Below are positions 36,404 to 45,366 of a stretch of DNA of 64,000 nucleotides, piece after piece. The stretch's first letter is position 1. Every line of letters starts with the position of its first letter. Source of the stretch: Streptomyces fuscichromogenes (lineage in GTDB: Bacteria; Actinomycetota; Actinomycetes; Streptomycetales; Streptomycetaceae); contig NZ_BMML01000014.1 of the NCBI RefSeq assembly GCF_014645815.1, positions 186,001-250,000 of the forward strand, read 5' to 3'. Under the pieces are notes generated by a model that did no database searches, was not told the origin of the DNA, and was given only the letters and a program-made list of their open reading frames with translations. The position numbers were made by a program, and so were the translations under genes.

Positions 36404-37690
36404 ATGGCCACCATGGACGCCATCTCCGTCATCCGCACCAAGCGGGACCGCGGTGAGCTCAGCGACCAGCAGATCGACTGGGTCATCGACGCGTACACGC
36501 GAGGCGAGGTCGCCGACGAACAGATGTCGTCGCTCGCGATGGCCATCCTCCTCAACGGCATGAACCGCCGCGAGATCGCCCGCTGGACGGCCGCGATGAT
36601 CGCGTCCGGCGAGCGCATGGACTTCTCCTCGCTGTCCCGCCCGACCGCCGACAAGCACTCCACGGGCGGCGTCGGCGACAAGATCACCCTCCCGCTCGCG
36701 CCCCTGGTGGCCGCCTGCGGCGCGGCCGTCCCCCAGCTCTCCGGCCGCGGTCTCGGCCACACCGGCGGCACCCTGGACAAGCTGGAGTCGATCCCCGGCT
36801 GGCGCGCGCTGCTCTCCAACGAGGAGATGCTGAACGTCCTCGACACCACCGGCGCGGTGATCTGCGCGGCGGGCGACGGCCTGGCCCCCGCCGACAAGAA
36901 GCTGTACGCGCTCCGGGACGTCACCGGCACGGTCGAGGCGATCCCGCTGATCGCCTCCTCGATCATGTCGAAGAAGATCGCCGAGGGCACCGGCTCCCTG
37001 GTCCTGGACGTGAAGGTCGGCACCGGCGCCTTCATGAAGACCATCGAGGACGCCCGCGAACTGGCCTCGACCATGGTCGGCCTCGGCACCGACCACGGCG
37101 TGAAGACGGTCGCGCTCCTCACGGACATGTCGACGCCGCTGGGATTGACGGCGGGCAACGCCCTTGAGGTCCGCGAGTCGGTGGAGGTCCTGGCGGGCGG
37201 CGGCCCCGCGGACGTCGTCGAGCTGACGATCGCCCTGGCCCGCGAGATGCTCGACGCGGCCGGCGTGCGCGCCGCAGACCCGGCGAAGGCGCTGGCCGAC
37301 GGCTCGGCGATGGACGTCTGGCGCCGGATGATCGCGGCCCAGGGCGGCGACCCGGACGCGGTGCTCCCGGTGGCGAAGGAACAGCACGTGATCAAGGCGC
37401 CGTCGTCCGGTGTCCTGACCCGCCTCGACGCCTACGGCATCGGCGTCGCCGCCTGGCGCCTGGGCGCGGGCCGCGCCCGCAAGGAGGACCCGGTGCAGGC
37501 GGGCGCGGGCATCGAGCTGCACGCCAAGCCAGGCGACACGGTGACGGCGGGCCAGCCCCTCCTCACCCTCCACACCGACACCCCGGAACGCTTCGAGTAC
37601 GCGCTCCAGGCGGTCGAGGGGTCGTACGACATCGGGGCGGCGGGGACGGAGTTCACGGCGTCGCCGGTGGTGCTGGAGCGCATCGCCTGA
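36404..37690 (+). CDS. deoA: Thymidine phosphorylase
   Basis: 428 residues, family 2 nucleoside phosphorylase: MDAISVIRTKRDRGELSDQQI, the phosphate-binding KHSTGGVGDK at about 84-93, GRGLGHTGGTLDKLESIPG and SIMSKKIAEGTGSLVLDVKVG. Converts thymidine or deoxyuridine plus phosphate to the base and deoxyribose-1-phosphate, feeding the DeoC pathway encoded at 54.8 kb. It is read from the same strand 64 bp after cdd. Confidence 0.95.
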   Translation: MATMDAISVIRTKRDRGELSDQQIDWVIDAYTRGEVADEQMSSLAMAILLNGMNRREIARWTAAMIASGERMDFSSLSRPTADKHSTGGVGDKITLPLAPLVAACGAAVPQLSGRGLGHTGGTLDKLESIPGWRALLSNEEMLNVLDTTGAVICAAGDGLAPADKKLYALRDVTGTVEAIPLIASSIMSKKIAEGTGSLVLDVKVGTGAFMKTIEDARELASTMVGLGTDHGVKTVALLTDMSTPLGLTAGNALEVRESVEVLAGGGPADVVELTIALAREMLDAAGVRAADPAKALADGSAMDVWRRMIAAQGGDPDAVLPVAKEQHVIKAPSSGVLTRLDAYGIGVAAWRLGAGRARKEDPVQAGAGIELHAKPGDTVTAGQPLLTLHTDTPERFEYALQAVEGSYDIGAAGTEFTASPVVLERIA

Positions 37691-37764
37691 CGAGGAGGTC
37701 TCTCGATCGGGTGAACGGGGCCGGTGGACCTGCGCCGGTCCCGTTCGGCGTGTCTGATGGGCCC

Positions 37765-38457
37765 ATGGGAGAGTTCGACGCCGACTACATCGTGGCTGAC
37801 AACGAGTGGGACGAACTGGTCTGGCTCTGGCAGCAGACGGATGTTCCCAAGGGCTGCAGGGTGGAGATCATCGATGGCCTCGTCATGGTGACTCCCCTGG
37901 CTGCCAACGCGCACCATTGCATTGCTGGGCGGGTGCAGCGCCGCCTCTACGAGGCGATCCCGCAGGACTGGGGCATTTATCAGCGGCTGGGCATGGCCGT
38001 ACCGTCCCGGCTGAGCCTCTACATGCCGGACCTTGCCGTGGTGCCGGAGGAGGCACTTGCCGGGGACGCCTACTTCGTGCCGGTGGACAGGGCCGAACTC
38101 GTCGTGGAGATCACCTCCAAGGCCACATTGACCAACGATCGGACCCACAAGGCCGCAGGTTGTGCCGAGGCGGGTGTGCCGCTGTATCTCCTGATCGACG
38201 GCTTGGCACCGGGGGGCCCTACGATCACGCTGTACGGCGAGCCGAGGGACGGCGTCTACCGGATCCTGCGTGCCGTCAAGTTCGGCGACCCCATCAAGCT
38301 GCCGGAGCCGTTCGACCTCACGATCGACACCGCCGAGTTCCCCGTCGACTGGCCGGCGCGTCACCCCAGCAGCGCCGCCACGATCACCAGCACCGGCACC
38401 GACAGCACCGTCGACAGCAGGATCGAGTCGCGGGCCAGTTCCTCGCCGGCGCGGTAG
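37765..38457 (+). CDS. Uma2 family putative endonuclease
   Basis: 230 residues, Uma2 (DUF820, PD-(D/E)XK-like) fold: VEIIDGLVMVTPLAANAH, YMPDLAVVPEEA, VVEITSKATLTNDRTHKAAGCAEAGVPLYLLID (Asp, Glu and the Ser/Lys of the motif). Common in multiple copies in Streptomyces; nuclease activity is predicted and the physiological role unknown. The last 32 residues are Ser/Thr-rich, lie outside the domain, and overlap the end of the convergent transporter gene by 97 bp. ATG at 37765 chosen; the frame opens at 37711. Confidence 0.82.
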   Translation: MGEFDADYIVADNEWDELVWLWQQTDVPKGCRVEIIDGLVMVTPLAANAHHCIAGRVQRRLYEAIPQDWGIYQRLGMAVPSRLSLYMPDLAVVPEEALAGDAYFVPVDRAELVVEITSKATLTNDRTHKAAGCAEAGVPLYLLIDGLAPGGPTITLYGEPRDGVYRILRAVKFGDPIKLPEPFDLTIDTAEFPVDWPARHPSSAATITSTGTDSTVDSRIESRASSSPAR

Positions 38458-39281
38458 GTGCTCGCGTAGGTGTAGAGGTTCTGCGCGGCCGGGAGGGCCG
38501 AGGTCACCGTCACGTCGAGCAGGGGCGCTCCGTGCAGGTCGAAGACCATCGACGCCAGGGCCCAGGCGGCGAGCGGCTGGCCCACCGACTTCAGGGCGAC
38601 CGACAGGAACACCGGGTGCCGGTCGTGGCCCCGGCCGGGGAGCGTGCTGCCGTGCAGTGAGATGCCGAAGGCCAGCAGGACCGCCGGGACGGACATGTTG
38701 CCGATCAGGGTGAGGGGGTCCATCACCGGGCCGGGGACGTGCAGGCCCAGGGCCGAGACCAGTACGCCGGTCAGGGAGCCGATCGCGATCGGGTTGCGCA
38801 GGGGCGCCAGCAGTCGGCGCCACCACGGGCCCTTCTCGCCCATGCCCGCCACGTCGAGGATCGTCAGGGCGACCGGGGTGAGGACCACCACCTGGAAGAG
38901 CAGCACCGGGGCCACCAGGGACGCGTCGCCCAGCACGTACACCGCGATCGGGATGCCGAGGTTGCCCGAGTTGACGTAGCTGGAGCACAGGGCGCCGATG
39001 GTGGTGCGGCCCACGCCCCAGTGTCGTGCGACGCCCACCGCCACGAACGCGCCCGCCGCCGCTGCCGTGCTCAGGGCCGTCACCAGGAGGCGGCTGGAGA
39101 AGACCACCGCCAGGTCGGCCCTGGCGAGGGTGGTGAAGAGCAGGGCGGGGGAGGCGACGTGGAAGGCGAGCTTGGTGAGCACCTCGCGGCCGTTGGCCCC
39201 CAGGTGACCACCGCGGCCGAGGGCGTAGCCGACGGCGATGACGATCGCGATCACCGCGAAACCGCTCAGTACCCCCTGCAC
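38361..39281 (-). CDS. AEC (auxin efflux carrier) family transporter
   Basis: 306 residues with ten predicted helices. Typical elements are the first helix GFAVIAIVIAVGYALGRGGHL, SSYVNSGNLGIPIAVYVLGD after helix 4 and LPAAQNLYTYASTYRAGEELA. Family members export malate, auxin-like or other organic anions. The GTG at 39281 has GGAGG five bases upstream. Its 3' end overlaps the Uma2 gene on the opposite strand by 97 bp. Confidence 0.88.
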   Translation of the reverse strand: MQGVLSGFAVIAIVIAVGYALGRGGHLGANGREVLTKLAFHVASPALLFTTLARADLAVVFSSRLLVTALSTAAAAGAFVAVGVARHWGVGRTTIGALCSSYVNSGNLGIPIAVYVLGDASLVAPVLLFQVVVLTPVALTILDVAGMGEKGPWWRRLLAPLRNPIAIGSLTGVLVSALGLHVPGPVMDPLTLIGNMSVPAVLLAFGISLHGSTLPGRGHDRHPVFLSVALKSVGQPLAAWALASMVFDLHGAPLLDVTVTSALPAAQNLYTYASTYRAGEELARDSILLSTVLSVPVLVIVAALLG

Positions 39282-39411
39282 ATGACCTCCTCGGCGGGAG
39301 CCGGGTGGCCGTCGGGCGGTGGGGGCGATGGCGGTACGTGGCGCATACACCAACCCTCTGGGCCGGTCAGGTCCAGGTCAACGTTGTGGTCCTTGTGATC
39401 GACGTGATCTG

Positions 39412-39472
39412 CGCGACCCCTGCCAGTGAGTCGCGACCCCCTACCGGTGAGTCGCGACGCCTGCCGATGAGT
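39412..39472. repeat. Three imperfect 20-21-bp tandem repeats before the STAS gene
   Basis: Units close to CGCGACSCCTNCCNGTGAGT at 39412-39431, 39432-39452 and 39453-39472, between the divergent AEC transporter and STAS genes and 29 bp upstream of the latter. They could be multimeric regulator binding sites. Confidence 0.65.
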
Positions 39473-39500
39473 TGCCGGACCGCCGGCGGTCTACCGCGTC

Positions 39501-39854
39501 GTGAATGCCGTGACCCCCGCCGTGCTCGTGCTGTCGGGCCCCGTCGCCAGGGACGAGGTGCCGGGGCTGTGTGACGACGTGCGTGAGCTGCTGGCGGTCA
39601 CCGGCGCCGGAGTGGTCGTCTGTGACGTGGCCGGCCTCGGACCGCCGGGTCTGGCGGCCGTGGACCTGCTGGCCCGGCTGGAGCTGGCGGCCCGGCGGGC
39701 CGGAGGGCGGACACGGCTCCGCGACCCCGACCCCGCCCTACGCTCCCTCCTCCGTTTCCTCGGCCTCGGGCTCCAGGTGGAGGGGGAGGTCGAAGAGCGG
39801 GAACCAGCGCTTGGTGTCGAGGAAGAAGTGGAACCCGGTCAGCCTGCCGTCTGA
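39501..39854 (+). CDS. STAS domain protein (anti-anti-sigma-like)
   Basis: 117 residues. STAS-type beta-alpha pattern: PAVLVLSGPVARDEVPGL, VVVCDVAGLGPPGLAAVDLLARLELAARRAGG and LRDPDPALRSLLRFLGL. The residue usually phosphorylated (Ser before the second helix, D-S/T) is replaced by PPG here, so control by phosphorylation is doubtful. The last 30 or so residues are Glu-rich and overlap the end of the convergent ECF sigma gene by 117 bp. GTG start at 39501. It may bind an RsbW-like protein; target unknown. Confidence 0.7.
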   Translation: MNAVTPAVLVLSGPVARDEVPGLCDDVRELLAVTGAGVVVCDVAGLGPPGLAAVDLLARLELAARRAGGRTRLRDPDPALRSLLRFLGLGLQVEGEVEEREPALGVEEEVEPGQPAV

Positions 39855-40751
39855 GATCTCCAGTACCTGGACGGACCAGGGGCTCCAGCCGCCGGTGTCC
39901 GGGTCGGGCTTGTACTGCGCGAACCCGGGCAGGCCGTTGACCTGGACCGGGAACAGCCGCGAGCCCTCGCAGGCGGAGCCGATGGTGGTCATGAAGCCGG
40001 TGATGTCGTCGTGGCCGGTGAGCCACAGGTCGAACGGCGGCATCGTCATGACGGCGTCCTCGTGGAGGAGTGCCGTCAGCGCCGTCATGTCGTAGCCCTC
40101 GAAGGCGGCGACATAGCGCTCCAGGAGTTTTCGCTGCTCCTCGTCGAGCGGGTCGCAGACCTCGGCGCCGGCGCCCGACTGCCGCTGCTCGGCCAGGGTG
40201 GCCCGGGCCCGCTGCAAGGCGCTGTTGACCGACGCGACCGAGGTGCCGAGCAGCTCGGCCACCTCGGTCGCCCGCCAGGCCAGCACCTCGCGCAGGATCA
40301 GCACCGCGCGCTGCTTCGGCGGCAGCTGCTGGAGCGCGGCCATGAAGGCCAGCCGGATCGACTCCCTGGCCACGGCCGCCTCCGCCGGGTCGTCCACCGT
40401 CGGCAGCACGCGGGCGTCCGGCACCGGCTCCAGCCAGGTGTTGTCGGGCCGGGGTGACAGTGCCGCCTGGGCCAGCGGCGTCGACTCGCTCAGGTCCATC
40501 GGCCGGGCCCGCTTGCTGCTCGCGCTGAGCATGTCCAGGCACACGTTCGTCGCGATCCGGTACAGCCACGACCGCAGACTGGAACGGCCCTCGAACTTCT
40601 CGTAGCTCCGCCAGGCCCGCACCAGGGTGTCCTGCACCGCGTCCTCGGCCTCGAAGGACGATCCGAGCATGCGGTAGCAGTACCCGGTCAGCTCGGTCCG
40701 GTACTTCTCCAGTGCGACGTCGAGGTCCGCCGTCGCCGTGCCGTCGGTCAT
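39738..40751 (-). CDS. ECF sigma factor with C-terminal SnoaL-like domain
   Basis: 337 residues. Sigma region 2 (LTGYCYRMLGSSFEAEDAVQDTLVRAWRSYEKFEG, residues about 18-52) and region 4 (LQQLPPKQRAVLILREVLAWRATEVAELLGTSVASVNSALQRAR, about 142-185). A C-terminal SnoaL-like domain (about 205-330) follows, as in the ECF41/ECF56-type sigma factors, where the extra domain takes the place of an anti-sigma factor and modulates activity. No anti-sigma gene is adjacent. ATG at 40751; the frame opens at 40835. Confidence 0.9.
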   Translation of the reverse strand: MTDGTATADLDVALEKYRTELTGYCYRMLGSSFEAEDAVQDTLVRAWRSYEKFEGRSSLRSWLYRIATNVCLDMLSASSKRARPMDLSESTPLAQAALSPRPDNTWLEPVPDARVLPTVDDPAEAAVARESIRLAFMAALQQLPPKQRAVLILREVLAWRATEVAELLGTSVASVNSALQRARATLAEQRQSGAGAEVCDPLDEEQRKLLERYVAAFEGYDMTALTALLHEDAVMTMPPFDLWLTGHDDITGFMTTIGSACEGSRLFPVQVNGLPGFAQYKPDPDTGGWSPWSVQVLEISDGRLTGFHFFLDTKRWFPLFDLPLHLEPEAEETEEGA

Positions 40752-40920
40752 TGCCGTCCACCCACCCCTGTGGCCGTTCCTGTTCGCGCGCCGTTGCGCT
40801 CCAGCACTTCGGAAGCTATCGCAGGGGACTGACAATGGCCCCCGGAGTGGGGAAACGTGCAGGTGAGGTGGGGGGCGCCCAAGGGGGTGGGGGGTGCGGT
40901 GGGGTGGCGGGTGCGGCGCC

Positions 40921-40953
40921 GTCGTGGTTGCTCGCGCAGTTCCCCGCGCCCCT
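40921..40953 (-). repeat. Dispersed 3'-end intergenic element, copy 3 (reverse)
   Basis: Reverse complement of GGGGCGCGGGGAACTGCGCG plus AGCAACCACGAC. It lies ten bases beyond the end of the MFS gene, oriented with that gene. Confidence 0.75.
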
Positions 40954-40962
40954 GACGGAGTT

Positions 40963-42231
40963 TCAGTGGGCGTTGGCCAGGATGTGCCGGCGGGCTGCCA
41001 CCGTGCCCAGGAGGGTGATGGTCACCACGCCCGCGATCGCCAGCAGGCCCACGCTCACCGTGCCCGACCAGCCCTGTGCGTGGAAGGCCATGGCGCCCAC
41101 CGTGCTGCCCGCGCTGGAGCCGATGTAGTAGGCGGACTGGTAGAGGGCCGAGGCCTGGGCGCGGCCGTGGGTGGCCGTCTTGCTGACCGCGGAGGAGGCC
41201 ACCGCGTGGCCCGCGAAGAAGCCCGCGGTGATCAGGACCAGGCCCAGCAGGACCAGGGGGAGCGAGTCGGCCAGGGAGAGCAGGAGACCGGCGGCCGTCG
41301 TGCCACCGCCCAGGTAGAGAGCGCCCCGGCGGCCGAGGCGGCCGACCAGACGCCCGGCCGTCGACGCCGACACCGTGCCCACCAGGTACACCAGGAAGAT
41401 CGAGCCGATGACACCCTGGGGGAGCGAGAAGGGCTCCTCGGTCAGGCGGTAGCCGATCACCGTGTACACGCCGCCGAAGACGGTCATGAACAGCGCGCCG
41501 ATCGCGTACAGGCGGCGCAGCAGCGGGTCGGCCAGGTGGTCGCGGACCGTGCCGAGCAGCCGGCGCGGGTGCAGCGAGCCCGCCTTGAAGTGCCGCGGGG
41601 CGGGGAGGAGGAGCCGGAAGGCGATCGCGCAGCCGACCGCGACCAGGCCGATCACGCCCACGGCGACCCGCCAGCCCCACTCCTGCGCGACCCAGCCGGT
41701 GATGACCCGGCCGCTCATCCCGCCGACACTGTTGCCCGCGACGAACAGTCCGATCGCCGTGACCAGTGCCTTCGGGCGGACCTCCTCGGCCAGGTACGCC
41801 GTCGCGGAGGCCGGCAGACCGGCCAGCGCCGCACCCTGGACGCCACGGAGCACGATCAGCACGCCCAGGGAGGGCGCGAAGGGGACCAGCAGCCCGACGG
41901 TCACCGCCACCGCCAGCGACGCCGTCATGACCGTACGACGCCCGAAGCGCTCGGAGAGGGCGCTCATCGGCAGCACGAACAGCGCCAGTCCGCCGGTCGC
42001 CGCCGCCACCGTCCAGCTCGCGTCGCTCGCGGACACGCCGTAGCCGTCCGAGATCAGCGGGAGCAGCGCCTGCGTGGAGTAGAGAAGGGCGAAGGTCGCG
42101 ACACCGGCCAGGAAGAGCGCGAAGCTCATCCGGCGGTATCCGGGACCGCCCGGGGTCAGCCGGGAGTCGGGAGCGGGGACGGACGAGACGGCGCCCATGA
42201 GGGTGGACGCCCCGGTACTGGCGGGAGACAT
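40963..42231 (-). CDS. MFS transporter (AraJ/YnfM-like)
   Basis: 422 residues, 12 transmembrane helices, with MFS motif A in the second loop (MSALSERFGRRTVMTASL) and LVGRLGRRGALYLGG in the symmetric position. FALFLAGVATFALLYSTQALLPLISDGYGVSASDASW is the first helix region typical of the YnfM/sugar or drug efflux clade. Probable exporter of a small compound under control of the divergent LysR protein. ATG at 42231 preferred; the frame opens at 42267. Confidence 0.9.
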   Translation of the reverse strand: MSPASTGASTLMGAVSSVPAPDSRLTPGGPGYRRMSFALFLAGVATFALLYSTQALLPLISDGYGVSASDASWTVAAATGGLALFVLPMSALSERFGRRTVMTASLAVAVTVGLLVPFAPSLGVLIVLRGVQGAALAGLPASATAYLAEEVRPKALVTAIGLFVAGNSVGGMSGRVITGWVAQEWGWRVAVGVIGLVAVGCAIAFRLLLPAPRHFKAGSLHPRRLLGTVRDHLADPLLRRLYAIGALFMTVFGGVYTVIGYRLTEEPFSLPQGVIGSIFLVYLVGTVSASTAGRLVGRLGRRGALYLGGGTTAAGLLLSLADSLPLVLLGLVLITAGFFAGHAVASSAVSKTATHGRAQASALYQSAYYIGSSAGSTVGAMAFHAQGWSGTVSVGLLAIAGVVTITLLGTVAARRHILANAH

Positions 42232-42293
42232 GCTTCGAACGTAGGACTCGCACGCTGATCCGTCCAATGCACGGAATCGTCATAATCGTTCCC

Positions 42294-43247
42294 ATGGAGC
42301 ATCAGCAGAGGTCAGCGGAGCGTCTGTCACCGTACAGTGACACGGAAGACATGACGATGTTGCTGGCCCCCCGTCTCGCGTACTTCGCCGGCGTGGCCCG
42401 CACGGAGCATGTCACCAGGGCCGCGCAGGAGCTGGGCGTCCCGCAGTCCACCCTCTCCCGCGCGATGGCCCGCCTGGAACAGGACCTGGGCGTCGACCTC
42501 TTCACCCGGCACGGCCGCACCGTCTCCCTCACCCCCGCCGGCCGTACCTTCCTCACCTCGGTCGAGCGTGCCCTCGGCGAGGTGCGGCGCGCCGCCGACG
42601 AGGTGCGCGCCGACGCCGACCCCACCACCGGCAAGGTCGCCTTCGGGTTCCTGCACACCATGGGCGCGGAGACGGTCCCGGGCCTGCTCCAGGCGTTCCG
42701 GACCGACCACCCGCGCATCCGCTTCAGCCTCGTCCAGAACTACGGCGAGGCGATGATCGAGAAGCTCCGGGCGGGCGAGCTGGACCTGTGCCTGACCTCC
42801 CCGGTACCGGACGCCCCGGACCTGGCCGCCCGCCGCCTGGACGAACAGAAGCTGCGCCTGGTGGTTCCGGCGGACCACCGGCTGGCGTCCCGCAGACGGG
42901 TCCGCCTCGCCGAAGCGGCCGACGAGACCTTCGTGACCCTGGAACCGGGCTACGGCCTCCGCCGCATCACCGACGACCTCTGCAAGGACGCCGGTTTCCG
43001 GCCGCGCATCGCCTTCGAGGGGGAGGAGGCGGAGACCCTGCGGGGCCTGGTGGCCGCCGGGTTGGGGGTGGCACTGCTCCCGCCACCCGCCTTTCCCCGC
43101 CCGGGAGTCGTGGAACTGACGGTCACGGCCCCGAGAGCGGCGAGAGAGATCGGCGTGGCCTGGCTGGAGGGCCGTCCGGACACCCCACCGGTGGCGGCTT
43201 TCAAGAGATTCCTGCTCTCGAGAAGGGGCAACCTGCTCCCGGCCTAG
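42294..43247 (+). CDS. LysR family transcriptional regulator
   Basis: 317 residues. Helix-turn-helix at about 25-70 (YFAGVARTEHVTRAAQELGVPQSTLSRAMARLEQDLGVDLFTRHGRTVSLT) and a periplasmic-binding-protein-like effector domain (about 110-310). It is divergent from the MFS gene with 62 bp between, which includes CGTCCAATGCACGGAATCGTC, a possible T-N11-A box. It probably activates the transporter in response to its substrate. ATG at 42294 chosen over 42267. Confidence 0.9.
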   Translation: MEHQQRSAERLSPYSDTEDMTMLLAPRLAYFAGVARTEHVTRAAQELGVPQSTLSRAMARLEQDLGVDLFTRHGRTVSLTPAGRTFLTSVERALGEVRRAADEVRADADPTTGKVAFGFLHTMGAETVPGLLQAFRTDHPRIRFSLVQNYGEAMIEKLRAGELDLCLTSPVPDAPDLAARRLDEQKLRLVVPADHRLASRRRVRLAEAADETFVTLEPGYGLRRITDDLCKDAGFRPRIAFEGEEAETLRGLVAAGLGVALLPPPAFPRPGVVELTVTAPRAAREIGVAWLEGRPDTPPVAAFKRFLLSRRGNLLPA

Positions 43248-43249
43248 GG

Positions 43250-43299
43250 ACAGCGCGCCCCTTCAGGGGCGCGGGGAACTGCGCGAGCAACCACGACGC
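43250..43299 (+). repeat. Dispersed 3'-end intergenic element, copy 4
   Basis: GACAGCGCGCCCC-TTCA-GGGGCGC hairpin followed by GGGGAACTGCGCGAGCAACC and ACGACG, between the converging ends of the lysR-type and hydrolase genes. Confidence 0.78.
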
Positions 43300-43320
43300 A
43301 CCTGCACTCTGAAACGGAGC

Positions 43321-44085
43321 TCAACCCCTCCGCAACGACTTCCCGAACCCCGCAGCCAACGGCATCCGCAACCCGATCGGCGGCGGCGCCGCAAGCGCGT
43401 CCTCGACCGGCCGCGACACCGTGTGCCCGTACAACGCCCCCATGACGAAGTCCGAAGCGAGAGCGAGGACTTCGTCCCGGTGCTGGTGCAACCCGTGCCC
43501 GTCCGAGTGCACCTCGAACCGGCACACCTCCCGGTTCGCCTTCTTCGCCCGCGTCGCCAGCCGGAACGACAGCTCCGGGTCGGTCCGTTCGTCGTTCGTG
43601 CCGTGCACGATCAGCACCCGCCGCCCCACCAGCTGCCGAACCGGTTCCTCGGGCGCCGCCACGTCCGTCTCGGGCAGCCAGGGCGCGATGGAGACAACGG
43701 AGTTGACCGCCTCGTGGCCGCCCGCGTGCAGCGCGGCCCGGCCGCCCATCCCCACGCCGAGCAGGCACACCGGCACATCGCCGTACCGTCGTACCACCTC
43801 GTCCGCCGCCCAGCTGGCGTCCCCCGCGAGATGCGCCTCGCTGCCGTTCCAGCCGCGATAGCGGTAGTGGACGACGTGCGCGGCCAGTCCCTCGCCGCGG
43901 CCGTCACGGGCGAGCCGGCGGCCGAGGGCGCGGACGAAGGCCGTCGCCCATACGGGGGACGGTTTGCGCGCGGAGATCTCCTCCCCGCCGGGGAGGAGCA
44001 GGACCGCTCCGGTCGCCGTCGTCGGCTCCTGGCCGACTGCCCTGCTCAGGCTGGCCGTTCGGACCGGCGTCGCTTGCTGTGCCAT
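43321..44085 (-). CDS. Dienelactone-hydrolase-like alpha/beta protein lacking the nucleophile serine
   Basis: 254 residues, alpha/beta hydrolase fold: GAVLLLPGGEE oxyanion loop, VCLLGVGMGGRAALHAGG nucleophile elbow, VLIVHGTNDERTDPE (Asp) and HSDGHGLHQH (His). The elbow reads G-V-G-M-G instead of G-x-S-x-G, so the catalytic Ser is Gly while Asp and His remain. Either it is a non-enzymatic relative or it uses another residue. It is divergent from the adenosine deaminase gene. Confidence 0.8.
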   Translation of the reverse strand: MAQQATPVRTASLSRAVGQEPTTATGAVLLLPGGEEISARKPSPVWATAFVRALGRRLARDGRGEGLAAHVVHYRYRGWNGSEAHLAGDASWAADEVVRRYGDVPVCLLGVGMGGRAALHAGGHEAVNSVVSIAPWLPETDVAAPEEPVRQLVGRRVLIVHGTNDERTDPELSFRLATRAKKANREVCRFEVHSDGHGLHQHRDEVLALASDFVMGALYGHTVSRPVEDALAAPPPIGLRMPLAAGFGKSLRRG

Positions 44086-44180
44086 GACAGAACAGTGTCA
44101 GAAGACGCGCTGTACGCGACCCGTCCGTGCGGTCACCATTGCGTATCGGCGGAAAGGGAAATCTCCGAGTACCGAGCGAT

Positions 44181-44192
44181 CTACGCGCGTAG
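44181..44192. promoter_or_regulatory. Nucleoside-regulon operator, site 4 (CTACGCGCGTAG)
   Basis: Perfect palindrome 16 bp before the add start, its end overlapping AGGAG at 44191-44195. TAGGAG at the right end could also serve as a -10 box. Confidence 0.8.
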
Positions 44193-44208
44193 GAGTTACA
44201 GTGCGGAA

Positions 44209-45366
44209 ATGACGAGCCAGAGCACCGCGAACACCCCGACGCCGGAGCAGATCCGCCGGGCGCCGAAGGTTCTGCTGCACGACCACCTCGACGGCGGCCT
44301 GCGTCCGGGCACCGTCGCCGACCTCGCCCGGGAGACCGGGTACGCCCAGCTCCCCGAGACCGACCCGGACAAGCTCGGCATCTGGTTCCGCGAGGCCGCC
44401 GACTCCGGCTCGCTGGAGCGGTACCTGGAGACGTTCTCGCACACCGTCGGTGTCATGCAGACCCGGGACGCCCTCGTCCGGGTCGCCCGCGAGTGCGCCG
44501 AGGACCTCGCCGAGGACGGTGTCGTCTACGCCGAGGTGCGGTACGCCCCCGAGCAGCACCTGGAGCAGGGGCTCACCCTCGAAGAGGTCGTCGAGGCCGT
44601 CAACGAGGGCTTCCGGCAGGGCGAGGCCCTCGCCCGCGAGAACGGCCGGCGGATCCGGGTCGGCGCCCTGCTCACCGCCATGCGGCACGCGGCCCGCTCC
44701 CTGGAGATCGCCGAGCTCGCCAACCGCTACCGGGACCTGGGGGTGGTCGGCTTCGACATCGCGGGGGCCGAGGCCGGCTACCCGCCCACCCGGCACCTCG
44801 ACGCCTTCGAGTACCTCAAGCGCGAGAACAACCACTTCACCATCCACGCCGGCGAGGCCTTCGGGCTCCCGTCCATCTGGCAGGCGCTCCAGTGGTGCGG
44901 CGCGGACCGGCTCGGGCACGGGGTGCGGATCATCGACGACATCCAGGTCCACGAGGACGGCACGGTCAAGCTTGGCCGGCTGGCGTCCTACGTCCGCGAC
45001 AAGCGGATCCCGCTGGAGCTGTGCCCCAGCTCCAACCTCCAGACCGGGGCCGCCGACTCCTATGCCGGGCACCCGATCGGGCTGTTGCGCCGGCTCCACT
45101 TCCGGGCCACCGTGAACACCGACAACCGGCTGATGTCCGGGACCAGTATGAGCCGGGAATTCGAGCATCTCGTCGAGGCGTTCGGTTATACGCTCGACGA
45201 CCTCCAGTGGTTCTCCGTCAATGCGATGAAATCAGCGTTCATTCCTTTCGATGAACGGCTTGCGATGATCAATGACGTGGTCAAGCCGGGTTATGCGGAA
45301 CTCAAATCCGAATGGCTGTTCCAGCAGACCGCCTCCACCAGCGGATCTGTCGACGCGCAGGGCTGA
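44209..45366 (+). CDS. add: Adenosine deaminase
   Basis: 385 residues. Metal and catalytic motifs: KVLLHDHLDGGLRPGT (HxH), IHAGEAFGLPSIW (His and Glu), LGHGVRIIDD, and TVNTDNRLMSGTSMS near 300-312 (Asp, in the position of the usual DDP). Deaminates adenosine and deoxyadenosine to inosine. The ATG at 44209 opens directly after the operator CTACGCGCGTAG and AGGAG. Shares its operator sequence with the nucleoside uptake genes and deoC, so probably induced with them. Confidence 0.92.
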   Translation: MTSQSTANTPTPEQIRRAPKVLLHDHLDGGLRPGTVADLARETGYAQLPETDPDKLGIWFREAADSGSLERYLETFSHTVGVMQTRDALVRVARECAEDLAEDGVVYAEVRYAPEQHLEQGLTLEEVVEAVNEGFRQGEALARENGRRIRVGALLTAMRHAARSLEIAELANRYRDLGVVGFDIAGAEAGYPPTRHLDAFEYLKRENNHFTIHAGEAFGLPSIWQALQWCGADRLGHGVRIIDDIQVHEDGTVKLGRLASYVRDKRIPLELCPSSNLQTGAADSYAGHPIGLLRRLHFRATVNTDNRLMSGTSMSREFEHLVEAFGYTLDDLQWFSVNAMKSAFIPFDERLAMINDVVKPGYAELKSEWLFQQTASTSGSVDAQG

